From NCBI RefSeq assembly GCF_027943255.1, contig NW_026562179.1:5396501-5460500 (forward strand): 64,000 nucleotides of DNA, given 5' to 3'. The stretch is from Anastrepha obliqua (Eukaryota > Arthropoda > Insecta > Diptera > Tephritidae). Positions 19,845-30,700 of the stretch are shown piece after piece; within the stretch, counting starts at the first letter, position 1; each line of letters begins with the position of its first letter. The translations under genes and the position numbers were made by a program. The notes below the pieces were generated by a model, which worked only from the letters and a program-made list of their open reading frames with translations, ran no database searches and had not been told where the DNA came from.

Positions 19845-19905
19845 TAAAGTCCGATGTCGAGTCCCTCTCTTCCCTGATGAAATGAATAAATAAATAAATA
19901 AATGA

Positions 19906-20120
19906 ACCCTTTGTTTCTGCTGCGTTTGCCAAAGAAGGATCCACCTGACTTCAACTTCCATTAGATGCAATCAGTGCAACGGTTGATGCCATCTTAAGGC
20001 CTGTTCAGGCCTTAATACATATACTGAGTGAGCCACATGGGTTGTGGCTACATGCTGCTCTCACCATCAAGTGCCCTCAGCCTTAACGGCTACTACCTCG
20101 CTTCTACTCTGCAAACTATC
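19906..20120 (+). pseudogene. LINE-A zinc-finger fragment
   Basis: Matches the first finger region of LINE-A: a degraded FYCCVC start, then GCAATCAGTGCAACGGTTGA, CTTAAGGCCTGTTCAGGCC and the following Cys-containing segment. It is truncated on both sides. Confidence 0.6.
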
Positions 20121-20329
20121 GGACCTTCAAAATACTGCAATCAAAACAGATAGAAAATTTCTCTTCATATACCTCATTAAACGTCTGCTGAGTAAGGCAT
20201 CTATGTCCCCAATTAGGTAGCATCATGAAATAAAACATATAAAAATTTGGATTATTTCATATTTCACTATTTCTATTCAAAATACTGCTCTTCACAAATG
20301 TCTAGGGTAAAATGCATTAATTCATGAAT

Positions 20330-20620
20330 AACTATTGTAATTGTTCAGAACGTCGAAATATCGATGTTGATGGTTGTTCAAAAATATTATCAGCGGAACG
20401 TCCAATTTTTGGTCAGTCCTCTTTTTATCTTCGACAGAACCAGTTTGAACTATTTTTTCACAAATCTTTGAATTGTCGACTCATTTCGACGATTATTTTC
20501 ACAAAAAAAACCACGAAGTTTACGATATGTTGTTCTTAAAGATTGACCATTTTCATAATAAAATTCCATAATTTTAACGCTTTGTTCTGCCGTGAAAAAT
20601 TGTGCATCTTTCTACTTGAC
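20330..20620 (-). pseudogene. DD41D-type transposase N-terminal fragment
   Basis: On the minus strand it reads FTAEQSVKIMEFYYENGQSL, then RGFFCENNRRNESTIQRFVK, then a stop. This is the helix-turn-helix region of a mariner/DD41D relative. Later frames contain further stops and no catalytic part remains. Confidence 0.6.
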
Positions 20621-20689
20621 AGAGGGTGGCAGTGGATCTCCACATCTTAGATCCTCCCACCCCGTCTCACTTCTAATAATCAAATTTTC

Positions 20690-22760
20690 GTTTGATATTG
20701 GAATACGGCGCGGTCAAAATGCTACTGCAAAACAAAGTCAACCTCAAGAGGTACAGCAGTCGAATCAGACTCGGATCTCGAAAGCGTTAGCAACGCTTGA
20801 ACGTTAACACATCCGAGGAATAGGAACTGCTGACCTCACCAAATGCTTCACCGTCAGATGCCGTTTCCGAGAGCAGGAACATGAGCGTGAAAATCATGTA
20901 GTGCAATGATAATACGACGCCATAATGGCTCATTGCGACTGTTCCGCCACTGGAGGGTTTATGGAACGGCAAAAAACTGACCATAGTGGATAGGGACAAC
21001 ATTCCATGTGAGCTACTGTACGGGTATCTAGCACGGTTAAGCTAGAAGTTGCTCTAAAGCTTTACCTAAGACAAAACCATGACATTCCGACGGTAGACTG
21101 CAAACTTCTCTACGCAGAAAAACCAGATACCAATAATGAATGTGATCTGATCATCCACATAAATAAGGAAGCAGAAAAAAAGCTTTGTCCGCGCTTTGGG
21201 AAGATCTATCTAATTACAGCACAGATGGCCTGACTGAGATTGCTATCGAGGGAGAAGACGGGGAGCCCAAACTTTTTGCCTCATGCTTCATGGCCCACAA
21301 CGCCGAAACGGCACCCATTGAGCTGCAAAAACTCGCAGAGGAGGTACAGAGAAGAGGAATGTGGTAGAAGTGAACGGTAATTCCCACCACCCCAATGGGG
21401 CAGCAAGTGCTGCACTATGTAGAATATACGACGGGAGTCTTCGTTGACATATCTGTAGTCTTTAACAATGTATGTATCTACGGAAGCTTTGATAGAGGGC
21501 CTAGATTCAAATGGTTTGGAACCTGCTATTCAACCCTGGAGCGGCAGCCTATTAAACTGTCGAATAGTGCTGGGCGAATAAGGGTCCAATATAATCTCGA
21601 AAAAGTCAAACAGAGGAACTCCACAGGCAAGGTTACTTTTCCCTCTTCCATGAAGCTTAGTGATAAATCAGTTTCTTATCAAACTTGGAAATAGCAGACC
21701 GAAGCTGGCGGCATGACGACTTGGCTGTTATCATCAGTTAGGTGTCCACAAACGATAAGTGAAATACTCACAAGAACGCTTAGAGAGCTACAAGTGGACG
21801 GAATTAGTCGGACTGAAAGTAAATCCAGATAAGACGGACTTAGTACTATTCACATCTGAGGATTGGAGGAATTGAGTTGACATCAAAAACATCGACTAAA
21901 TATCTACGTATTGTTGTGGATAGCAAACTGTTATAAAGATTAAATGAAAGAGCAAAGAAAGCTTCCAATACTTTATACGCACGCAGAAGAATGTTCGGTA
22001 AGACTTAGAGCTTATCTCCTCGATTAACACATTGGATATACATGGCGGTCATTAGACTAATAATGCTCAATTCTCACAGAGGCTTTCTAGTCACAGCAAA
22101 ATTCTTTGATTCAAACGGAAAATCAGACTACGTAACTTCACAAGTTAAATTTGGTAAAATGGATGGCAGAAACGTCTAGAATCCAAATTATCCACAGAAC
22201 CCATCAAAGCAATTATAGCTCCTTAGACTAACTCGGAATGTGTTCAATAATTTAGATTCCAAATGGATTAACTCCCTGGAAATGGGCGGGTCACTATTTA
22301 CTGGATACAAAGGCACAGGTGAGCTCGTTAAGGTAGGTATTAGCTTGCCGAGATTGAGTACGTCAGAAATATAGTATACCCATCACTTTCCTTTCTGAAA
22401 ACGGAACTAGCTCTGGAAACGCAGTTGATATGGGAACACTCAACCTCGTATAAAACTGCCAAAATTATGCGAAAGACTTGGAATACGATAATTAACCACT
22501 TTATTTTATCACTATCTACAGAAGACTCCAAAATATTAGTTAGAGCACTGACGGGACACTGTCTCAGCCCAATCACGAAGCCAAAATGAGATTGGTCCAG
22601 AGCGATGCGTGCAACATATGCAACGAAGCGAAAGCTAGGGGTACTTTGAAACATCTACTTTTCCACTGCCCTGCTCTTTGTAGGACTCGACTCATCCTTG
22701 AAGGATATTGTTGACAAAAGGCTGAAGTTGTTAAATCTCGCGAATACATGCATTAGGAAT
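20690..22760 (+). pseudogene. Strongly decayed RNase H-type LINE
   Basis: Recognisable islands, in order: an endonuclease piece (FASCFMAHNAETAPIELQKL), a reverse transcriptase C-terminal piece (LKVNPDKTDLVLFTSED, followed by a frame with RAKKASNTLYARRRMFG), then RALTGHCLSP and a Cys/His-rich C-terminal block (CNICNEA-like, HLLFHCPAL). The order fits R1/I/LOA-type LINEs. Nearly every segment has stops or frameshifts, so this is an old copy. Confidence 0.6.
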
Positions 22761-22849
22761 TAAATAAAATAATATTTTTTTGTTCGCTCTAGTAATATAC
22801 TGGTGATTTGCTGATGGTGTATATGTGAGGTCTCGATCGCAGTAGTTGA

Positions 22850-23960
22850 CATTCGTTTGAAGCGTAAAGATCCCTTTTTATCTGACGTCAAAATGTCTAC
22901 GTTCGTCCCTAAAACAACAGCATATGCGGGAAGTCATGCTTCATTATTACCTTTTAAAGAAAAGTGCAGCCGAAACGTATCGTATATTGATCAATATTTA
23001 CGGTAATTACGCTCCATCAAATACAACTTGTAAAGAGTGGTTGCGACGCTTCCAAAGTGGCAATTTCGACGTGAGTGATGAAGGTCGCGAAGGAGCACCG
23101 AAAAAGTTCGAAGATACTCAACTACAACAATTATTGGATGAATACGCATGTCGAACCCATGTCTAAAGAGTTGGATGTTGACAGATCAACCGTCGGTAAA
23201 CGTTTGCACGCGATGGGAATGGTCCAGAAAACAGATAACTGGGTGCCACATCAATTGAGGGAGAGGGATATCGGGAGACGTTTGGGGACGTGTGAGATGC
23301 TTCTGGAAGGCCAAAAAGAAAAGGTTTTCTGCATCGCATCGTCACTGGCGATGGAAAATGAATTTATTATGATAACCCTAAGCGTCGAAAATGCTAGAGC
23401 CTGCCAGGTGAACAATCGACAGCAAAAAATATATTCATGCTTCAAAGGTTATGTTGTACATCTGGGATCAGAAGGGTATCATCTATTATGAACTCCTTAC
23501 ACCATCACTTCGTTACCGACTGCAGCTAATACGTTTGAATTGAGATCTCAAAGAAAAGCTGTCAGAATGAGACATGACACACTGATTTTCCTGCATGACA
23601 ATGCCAGGTCACATGTTGATAAATCGGCCCAGAAACATTTAGAGGGACTGAATTGGGAAACCGTGCCTCACCCGCCGTATTCCCCAGACATTGCATTTCG
23701 GATTATCATCTGTTCCGATCAATGCAGTCAACTCTTATTGCAGAGCGGTTCACTTCTTATGAGAGCATCGCCAACTGGCTCAATGAATGGATCAAGTCAA
23801 AAGAACTCAAATTTCTCATCAGAGGAATCCGTATTCTGCCTGAAAGTTGTAGCTTCCCATGGCACCTACATGATTTATTTAATTGCTTAAATAATTCGTA
23901 ACTTTGGCTAAGAAAGGACGCAAACTTATTCCCATACCAAATACAAAGCACTGGTAACAC
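22850..23960 (+). mobile_element. Mariner element, Mos1-like group, degenerate
   Basis: The transposase at 22893-23901 spans the region. Clear terminal repeats were not established, so the boundaries are approximate. Confidence 0.65.
22893..23901 (+). pseudogene. Mariner (DD34D) transposase with frameshifts
   Basis: ATG 22893 starts MSTFVP. A frameshift follows, then QHMREVMLHYYLLKKSAAET, CKEWLRRFQSGNFDVSDEGR, PKKFEDTQLQQLLDEYAC and LDVDRSTVGKRLHAMG. WVPHQLRERDIGRR leads to the region of the first Asp, where frames break. Later blocks are FLHDNARSHVDKSA (second Asp) and the PHPPYSPDI...ISDYHLFRSM block (third Asp), then RFTSYESIANWLNEW. The order and spacing are mariner, similar to Mos1-type proteins. 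Several frameshifts make it non-functional. Confidence 0.8.
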
Positions 23961-24084
23961 AATGGACTCAAGAGGTCTAAGTGAGTTTTTTTTTATAGAT
24001 CAACCAGCAGTATCTAACCTAACCAGTTTGAAAAATGTTATGTGTGATATAAAAAAAGGTATCATCTACGAATTATTCACTACT

Positions 24085-24620
24085 GATATCTAGGCGGAAG
24101 GAGGAGGTAGAAGTCCATGCAAGTAGGGAAATTTACTCATCGCCATTCACATATTGTTCAAGCAGCTCACAACATCCGGGATTAGCCCCAGTATCCCTGG
24201 GTAGCTTCCGAACACCCGTTCGGGAGTGAGCCAACGTGAGAAGACTAAGCATCGCAGGATAGTTGGTTGTGCGTTAGGCTAGGGATCCGCCACCTAAAAA
24301 TCCCCCCCAATGAAAAGATGTGCAAAGCCTCGCATGAGAAATACCTTTACTGATGAAAACCTCTGCAAACGAAATAAGGAATATGATTTGAGGGCATGCA
24401 CCTGGAATGTCCGGTCCCTTAATGGGAAAGGTGCCTCTGCCCGGCTGGCTAATGTCCGTGAGAATAAGGGCTGACATTACTGCCATTTCAGAGATGCAAT
24501 GGACGGGGCAACGCAAACAAAACACAGGACCTTGTGACGTCTACTACAATTCCCACTTAAAGGAGCGCAAATTCGGTGTCGGATTTATTGTGGGAGAAAG
24601 ACTTTGTCGCTAAGTACTGT
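24085..24620 (+). pseudogene. RTE-type LINE, 5' segment
   Basis: A leader with GATTAGCCCCAGTATCCCTG precedes ATG 24310. The protein reads EYDLRACTWNVRSLNGKGAS, then after a frameshift ADITAISEMQWTGQR and FGVGFIVGERLC. These are the first blocks of the endonuclease of RTE-type LINEs. At 24609-24620 it is interrupted by LINE-A copy 1 and resumes after 28665. The flanking 12-bp duplication GCTAAGTACTGT confirms insertion. Confidence 0.75.
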
Positions 24621-24666
24621 TGTTGTTGTTTTAACAGTAATGGTAGCCCTGTCAGTTTAGGACATA

Positions 24667-25665
24667 TCACCGGTCGTCTTCGTCTAGCACATCTAAGGGT
24701 AGGCCCAGGAAACATGCTGTTTCGACAAGTTGGGTCCAGGTGGCGAGGAGTGTTAGATGAGTCGGTTTTAAGGGGCATGTGAAGAGGTGGTTAGTGTCCC
24801 GCGGGGAGCCTTCACATGCCGGAAATGTGTTTGGAATGTCGGGGTCAATTTTGGATATGTAGGAGTTTAACCTCCTACAGTATCTAGAACGTAGTTGTAC
24901 CAGTGTTACACGAGTCTCACGGGGAAGCTGGAGCTCTTCATCTGCTGTGGGTGGTGGTTGGACTCCGATTACGGCATTCACAGGACGGGAGTTCATGAAG
25001 GTGGTGACGGTCTCCCGGTGGATGTCGTTTATTGACTGTCTAAATACTGTACGGTCCAGTAGGTTGCGGTCAGTTTCGTGCTGGATTTCGTCAGCGTAGA
25101 CGGGAGGCGGCTCAGGTTCAAGCAGGTGTCTGCAGGGGTGAAACGTGCGGTAACATCCAAGCAGGAACTGCTTGCTGAGCAGTTTGTTGTTATACTCCAC
25201 TACTGGGAGCATTTGAGCCTCGTTATGCAGGTGTTGATTGGGAGACATCAGGAGGCAACCGGTCGCTGTCCAAATGGCGGTATTTTGACATGTCTGTAGC
25301 TTTATCCACTGCGTGTCACTAGTTCCAGGAGACCAGACAGGCGCGGCATAGTTCAGAACCGGCCGACCAATTGCCTTAAATGTCGATAGAAACAGTTCTT
25401 TGTCTTTGCCCCAAGTGCGGCCGACAAGCGATTTGAAGACCTTGTTGCGATTTTGGACTTTAGTGGCAATTGCGGTTGTGTGCGCAGAGAAGGAGAGCAA
25501 GCTGTCAAAGGTTACACCCAAAATTTTGGGGTTGTTTACCGTCGGAATTGGTGTGTCGTCGACTTTTAAAAGAGGGTCGCCGTGGACTTGCTGGGGGAAA
25601 GTTGGAGATTCCTCGAAGTGAAAAAGCGAGAAAGGTCGGTGAGGTAGTAGTTCACTTTGGAGCAC
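24667..25665 (-). CDS. LINE-A copy 1, C-terminal part of the polyprotein
   Basis: A 332-residue open frame covers the part after the YADD motif: VDDTPIPTVNNPKILGVTFD, LSFSAHTTAIATKVQNRNKV, LNYAAPVWSPGTSDTQW, QHLHNEAQMLPV and VIGVQPPP. The end is a Cys/His block (CEGSPRDTNHLFTCPLKPTH) followed by FLGLPLDVLDEDDR and a stop. The upstream part lies in other frames, so this is one piece of a broken gene. It supplies the family's intact C-terminus. Confidence 0.8.
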   Translation of the reverse strand: MLQSELLPHRPFSLFHFEESPTFPQQVHGDPLLKVDDTPIPTVNNPKILGVTFDSLLSFSAHTTAIATKVQNRNKVFKSLVGRTWGKDKELFLSTFKAIGRPVLNYAAPVWSPGTSDTQWIKLQTCQNTAIWTATGCLLMSPNQHLHNEAQMLPVVEYNNKLLSKQFLLGCYRTFHPCRHLLEPEPPPVYADEIQHETDRNLLDRTVFRQSINDIHRETVTTFMNSRPVNAVIGVQPPPTADEELQLPRETRVTLVQLRSRYCRRLNSYISKIDPDIPNTFPACEGSPRDTNHLFTCPLKPTHLTLLATWTQLVETACFLGLPLDVLDEDDR

Positions 25666-25895
25666 AGGCCATCGATGTCATTGCCCGACGCCATTATAGT
25701 GCAGTCGTCAGCGTATGAGATCAGGGAAAGTAGAAGTTGAACAGCAAGGGAGAAAGGACACCACCCTGCGGTACACCTTGCTTAATCTTCCTCTGCTTTG
25801 ATGTTTGATCTCGAAAAATCACTGACGAGTGCCGACCGCTCAGGTAGTTTGCGGACCACCTCTTCAGCCTTGGCGGGAGAGTCGACTGATAAATA

Positions 25896-27177
25896 TAAGG
25901 TTGTCAAAAAAGTCTTGCGGTATTTTTATTGAATTTTCAATTGTTCATAAAATTGGTTATAATAATGCGATTTAAGTCAAATATGCGCCGTTTTGTTCGA
26001 TGACGAGTTCCCAACGAGATGCCAACTTCATAATGCCCCTCTTATAGAAGCTCGCTTCCCTATTGTCAAAAAACTCGGAGAGCCAATTTTCACAGGACTC
26101 TCTTGTGGACAACTTCCGACTACCAAGCTCGTTCGCCATGGACAGAAATAGGTGGTAATCACTTGGTGCGAGATCCGGCTATACGGTGGATGCAAAAAAA
26201 CCTCCCATCCGAGCTCCCGGATCTTCTGGCGCGTCACCAAAGATGTGTGTGGCCTGGCGTTGTCCTGATGGAAGACAATTCGGCCTCTGGTGATCAAAGA
26301 TGGCTTCTTCTGCATGAGTGCTGCATTCAAGCGGTCCAGTTGTTGGCAGTACAGGTCCGAATTGAGCGTTTGGCCATAGGGGAGCAGCTCATAGTGGATG
26401 ATTCTCTGCCAATCCCACCAAACACACAGAAGAACCTTCCTGGCCGTCAATCCAGGCGTGGCCACCGTCTGGGCAGCTTCACCGCTTTTCGACCACGACC
26501 GTTTGCGCATCACGTTGTCGTAAGTGACCTACTTTTCATCGCCAGTCACCATCCGCTTCAAAAACGGGTCGATTTTGTTGCGATTCACAAGCGATTCGCA
26601 TGCATCCATACGGGCAAAAATGTTTTTTTGCGTCAAGTCGTGTGGCACCCATACATCGAGCTTCTTTTTGAATCCAAGCTTCTTCAAATGGTTTATAACG
26701 GTTTGATGACTCATGCCCAGCTCTTGGCCGATGCTACGGCTGCTACTATGCCGGTCTCTTTCGGTCAATTCAGCGATTTTATCGCAATTTTCGACGACAG
26801 CCTTCCGGACCGTGGCGCATCTTCGATCACCTCCGCACCAGAACGAAAACGTTGAAACCATCGTTGTGCGGTGAAAATGGAAACTGTATCGGGTCCATAA
26901 ACTGCACAAATTTTATTGGCAGCATCAGATGCATTTTTGCCTTTATCGTAGTAGTACTGTAAAATATGCCGTATTTTCTCCTTATTTTGCTCCATGTTTG
27001 CGACGCTATAACTCACGAACGACTAAAAGCAAACAACAATTAATCAAACACGTGTTAGCACGTGAAAAGAGCTTTCCAAAAAGCTCTAGCGTGAACCGAT
27101 GCGACGAATACAACTAGAACTACGCGCTTGCAAAGACAAGCTTGCGGAAATACCGCAAGACTTGTTGGCCAACCTTA
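25896..27177 (-). mobile_element. Mariner element inserted in LINE-A copy 1
   Basis: The ends TAAGGTTGTCAAAAAAGTCT (left) and the complement of TAAGGTTGGCCAACAAGTCT (right) flank a 1,282-bp element with a TA duplication. Removing it restores the LINE-A reading TCGACTGATAAATATCATCT. A 289-bp relative with about two differences lies at 5896-6184. Confidence 0.9.
25972..26995 (-). pseudogene. Mariner (DD34D) transposase, near full length, frameshifted
   Basis: The gene starts at ATG 26995 (MEQNKEKIRHILQYYYDKGK) and ends at TAA 25972-25974 after IEQNGAYLT. Blocks in order: NKICAVYGPDTVSIFTAQRW, SSRSIGQELGMSHQTVINHL, DVWVPHDLTQKN, KRMVTGDEK (first Asp), then in another frame KVLLCVWWDWQRIIHYELLP and IVFHQDNARPHTS (second Asp). 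The third Asp block (LAPSDYHLF in the 5896 copy) is here split by a frameshift. The net length is not a multiple of three. The gene is close to intact and probably young. Confidence 0.85.
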
Positions 27178-27222
27178 TATCATCTAGTAGCGTAGAATGG
27201 CTGGCTGTGTCGAAAGCCTCCT

Positions 27223-28657
27223 TCAGGTCCAACGCGGCGAAAGTGTCCTCGGTGAATTCCGTGAAGCCGGCCCAATTAGCTTTTTTAAAGTTAAAATAGA
27301 ACCGGTGGTTCGCGGAAACGAAGTCGGGTCAGGTCTCTCAATCGAGATGATAATGGGCAAGTGGTCTGATGCAAGCGATAGCATAGGTCGCCACGTTATG
27401 CTATTTATCAGACCCGCGCTAGCTATTGTTACGTCAGGCGAGCTGCAAATGCCCACTACCCTAGTGGGGGCGTCGTCGTTTACAGTGCTGAATGTCGAAT
27501 CGTCTATCTGCTCTGCTAACAGCTGTCCCCTACGATCATTTGGCAGGCTTGAATGCCAAAGATCGTGATGCGCATTGAAGGCACCTACAACCAATCGGTT
27601 TTCACCTCTGATAAGCGCACCTATGTCAGGGTGATAACCTGCCGGACAGCAGGTGACAGGGGGGTATGTAGATATTATATATTTCGAGCTCGGCATCGCC
27701 TGACCGGACAGCTATACCTTGACATTCTAAGATGCTGTCCCTGCGGTCGAGGCCTTCGTCAATAAGACGATACTGCACGCTAGGCCACCAGCACTGTCTC
27801 GCTCGTGATCGTGTCTGTGCACGTTATAGCCAACCCTGGTGATCAGAGAGGACCTAGCGTGCAGCTTGGTTTGCTGTGCCGACTCATAAAGTCAACTATC
27901 TCGTCGACTTTACTCGTGAGTCCGTTGCAGTTAAATTGTAGAAGCTTCAAGGTTCTCGGTAAAGTCTGTGTAACTCGGGGGGTGAGGGACGCGTGGGGTT
28001 GTCACGTTGGAGCTGCTGCGCAATCAGCTGTGGTTGCTGCGACCTGATGGTGGTGGACGGCCGTGCCTCCGGGGGCGGTAGCGGGTGCAGAGCTCTGCAC
28101 CAGGGGGTAACGTAGGCAGTTGTCCACTCACGGGTGGTGCGCAGGCCGGAACATCTCCGAAAATGGCACCAGCCATTGCAAGAATTGCATTGGATTGACA
28201 CCAGATTCCGAGGTATTACGGTCTGACACACGGAACAGACTGTGCGGAGGACCAGGAGCTGCTGGTTTGTCCCCACATTGGGGTTGGAGCAGGAAGGAAG
28301 GGGATGGGGTTAGTCGGGGGAGTTGTGTTGCTCCGATAGGCTCCTTACCGTGGAGGTGTGGGTTGTGGTGGCGGTTGGTAGTGTTGGTCTATCAGAGGGA
28401 GAAGTAGCCGTGTAGGCATCAGACGTCTGATGGCGGGAGCAATACGTGGCCACATACCGTGTGGACCACTCCCTGTGAGTTTTAAGGCCTGAACAGGTCT
28501 TAAGGTGGCTCCACCCGTTGCAATTGTTATACCTAACCGAGGTGGAGTTCCGGTGAAGCCGTTTATGGCAGACGCAGCAATAGAATACCTCTGGCCCAGG
28601 CTTGGATTCGATTCCAGCCCTGAGGAGACGTAAGGCGTGGGGTAAAATGCAGTTCAA
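27223..28657 (-). pseudogene. LINE-A copy 1, N-terminal zinc fingers and endonuclease
   Basis: From about 28657: LRLLRAGIESKPGPEVFYCC, the first finger (YNNCNGWSHLKTCSGLKTHR), a Pro/Thr-rich linker, then the second finger (TVCSVCQTVIPRNLVSIQCN and CNGWCHFRRCSGL). The endonuclease follows: YIPPVTCCPAGYHPDIGALI, ENRLVVGAFNAHHDLWHSSL (usually GDFN; here GAFN) and a SLASDHLPIIISIERP block. Frameshifts separate these parts. The two fingers have the same Cys spacing, suggesting an internal duplication. Confidence 0.85.
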
Positions 28658-28677
28658 TAGACAGGGCTAAGTACTGT

Positions 28678-30700
28678 CGTTCACTCCGGTGGACGAGCGC
28701 CTCGCAATAATCCGCATCAAAGCGCGATTTTTTAACATCTCGCCCCGACGGAAGGGAAGGACGATGCAACCAAACATTCCTTCTATGAGCGTCCGGAACG
28801 TTCCTATGAGCGCTGCCCCCGCCACTACATAAAAAATCGTGCTTGGCGACTTCAACGCCATGGTGGGCAAGAAGGAAACTTTTGGTCTACTAGTAGGAAA
28901 ATTTAGCCTGCACAACGAAACATCCGAAGACGGACAGAGGCTGATCGACTTCGCCGGGGCCTGAAACATGGTAGTCTGCAGCACCAGATTCCAGCAAACA
29001 AACATACACCAAGCTACCTGGCTATCTCCTGATCGAAAAACGCTAAGCCAGATCGATCATGTTGTGATAGATGGAAGACACGCTTCTAATGTATTAGATG
29101 TACGTACGATGTGAAGACCCAACATCGACTCGGATCCTTACCTCGTTGCAGTCAAACTGCGCAGACACCTCTGTGCAGCAACAAACGTACATCTACCTAA
29201 GCAAAGAATGCCCAACATCGAAAAGCCGCAATAGCAACCGACAGCCAGAAGATTCACCACTCGACTCTCACTCTTGCTCGCCGCGAGTACTGCCCAACAC
29301 AACACACTGGCTTGCACGTGGAATGGAGCAATATTTCTCGTTCTCTACGTACCACTGCCGAAGATGAAATCGGATTCCGGCGAGCCCGAAAAACAGTTGG
29401 TACGACGAGGATTGTCATGCTGCCGCAGAAATATCGGACGCAACGCGAACCATGAGGGATCGTTACCGGGAGCTAAAAAAGGAAGAAAGACGTATTATTC
29501 GAAAGAAGAAACGAGAGGCTGAAATACGTGAGTGTGAGGAGCTTGAGATGCTGGCCAATAGGAACAACGCCCGAAAATTTTACCAGAAAGTTCGGCGGCC
29601 TACAGAAGGTTTCAAGACCTTTCCTGTGAGAACAAAGACAGCGATCTAGTGACTGACATCCAGAGCATACTTAAATTATGGAGAGAACACCTCTCGAACC
29701 TGTTAAATAGTGACACCTGGCATGCCACAGAAAATATGAAGACCCCGATACCCCAATCGTTGACGACGGAATTGTCTTTCCGCTACCCGACCATGACGAG
29801 GTGCGAATAGCGATAACACCGCTAAACCACAACAAAAGCGCGGGCGCCGATGGACGCTGGCTGAGCTATTCAAACATGGCAACGAGGAACTGGTAAGGTG
29901 CATGCATCAGCTCCTATGCAAAATATGGTCGGATGAAAGCATGCCTGCCGATTGGGAGTTAAGTGTGCTCTGCCCAATCCATAAAAAGGGTGATCTAAAT
30001 ATCGCCTATAAAGTTCTAGCGAGCGTATTGTGCGAGAGTTTGAAGCCCCTCATCAACCAACCGATTGGACCTATCAGTGTGGCTTTAGACCTGGAAAGTC
30101 TACCATCGACCAAATACCCACGAAAATAGAATCGACACACACTATCGTTTCGTTGATTTCATTCAACAGTACGAAAAGGAGTAACCTGTATGCCGCGATG
30201 TCTGAATTTGGTATCCCCGCAAAACTAATACAGCTACGCAAGATGACGTTACTCAATACCATCAGCATCGTCAGAATTGGGAAGGACCTCTCCGAGCCAT
30301 TTGATACCAAACGAGGTTTCAGACAGGGTGACTCGCTGTCGTGTGACTTCTTTAACCTGATGTTGGAGAGGATGTAAATCGCGCAGGCACAATACTTTAT
30401 AAGACCGTACAATTGTTGGCGTATGCCGATGATATTGACAACATTGTGAACGAGGACAAACGAAATACTTCCAGTCTTCAGTTATAATTTCGAGGTTGTA
30501 AAAGACTTCGCTTATTTAGGAACCAACATTAACACCCATAAAAATGTCAGCCTGGAAATCTAACGTAGAATCTCTCTTGCTAAAAAGTGCTACTTTGGAC
30601 TAAGTAGGAAACTGAGCAGTGAAGACTAACACTCTATTAGGCTCTCATCATGCCCGTCCTAACACATGGCGCAAAAGCGTGGACGATGACAACATCCGAT
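28678..30700 (+). pseudogene. RTE-type LINE, central segment (endonuclease end to reverse transcriptase)
   Basis: The frame resumes exactly after the 12-bp duplication: FTPVDERLAIIRIKARFFNI, KIVLGDFNAMVGKKETFG, QTNIHQATWLSPDRKTLSQI and DHVVIDGRH. A connector follows (MRDRYRELKKEERRIIRKKK, NARKFYQKVRRPTEGFKTFP). Reverse transcriptase blocks are EELVRCMHQLLCKIWSDESM, DWELSVLCPIHKKGD, YQCGFRPGKSTIDQI, DTKRGFRQGDSLSCDFFNLM and a damaged YADD (YADDID at about 30421). C-terminal parts follow in broken frames. It is interrupted again at 30700 by LINE-A copy 2. Confidence 0.8.

Larger units (their letters stand above)
17700..19905 (+). mobile_element. LINE-B: PHD-finger LINE, 3' part deleted
   Basis: It consists of a 5' leader, a long ORF1, the start of an endonuclease ORF2 and then a short AATA-repeat tail (about 19885-19905). 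The tail follows the endonuclease start almost directly, so the reverse transcriptase region has been lost. A 119-bp SINE-like insertion with a target duplication sits at 19726-19844. The left boundary is approximate. Confidence 0.7.
24621..28665 (-). mobile_element. LINE-A copy 1 (minus strand), inserted in the RTE LINE
   Basis: The element is flanked by GCTAAGTACTGT at 24609-24620 and 28666-28677. Its 3' tail shows as the TTG repeats at 24620, and its 5' side reaches 28665, slightly short of the family start. Along the minus strand it encodes two zinc fingers, endonuclease, reverse transcriptase and a C-terminal Cys/His block. About 1 kb between endonuclease and reverse transcriptase is deleted at about 27240. 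A mariner (25896-27177) is inserted in the remaining part. Confidence 0.9.

Noticed and set aside
22340..22654. Minus-strand 104-residue frame as a separate gene
   Set aside because: It is the antisense of a decayed LINE whose plus-strand islands are recognisable.
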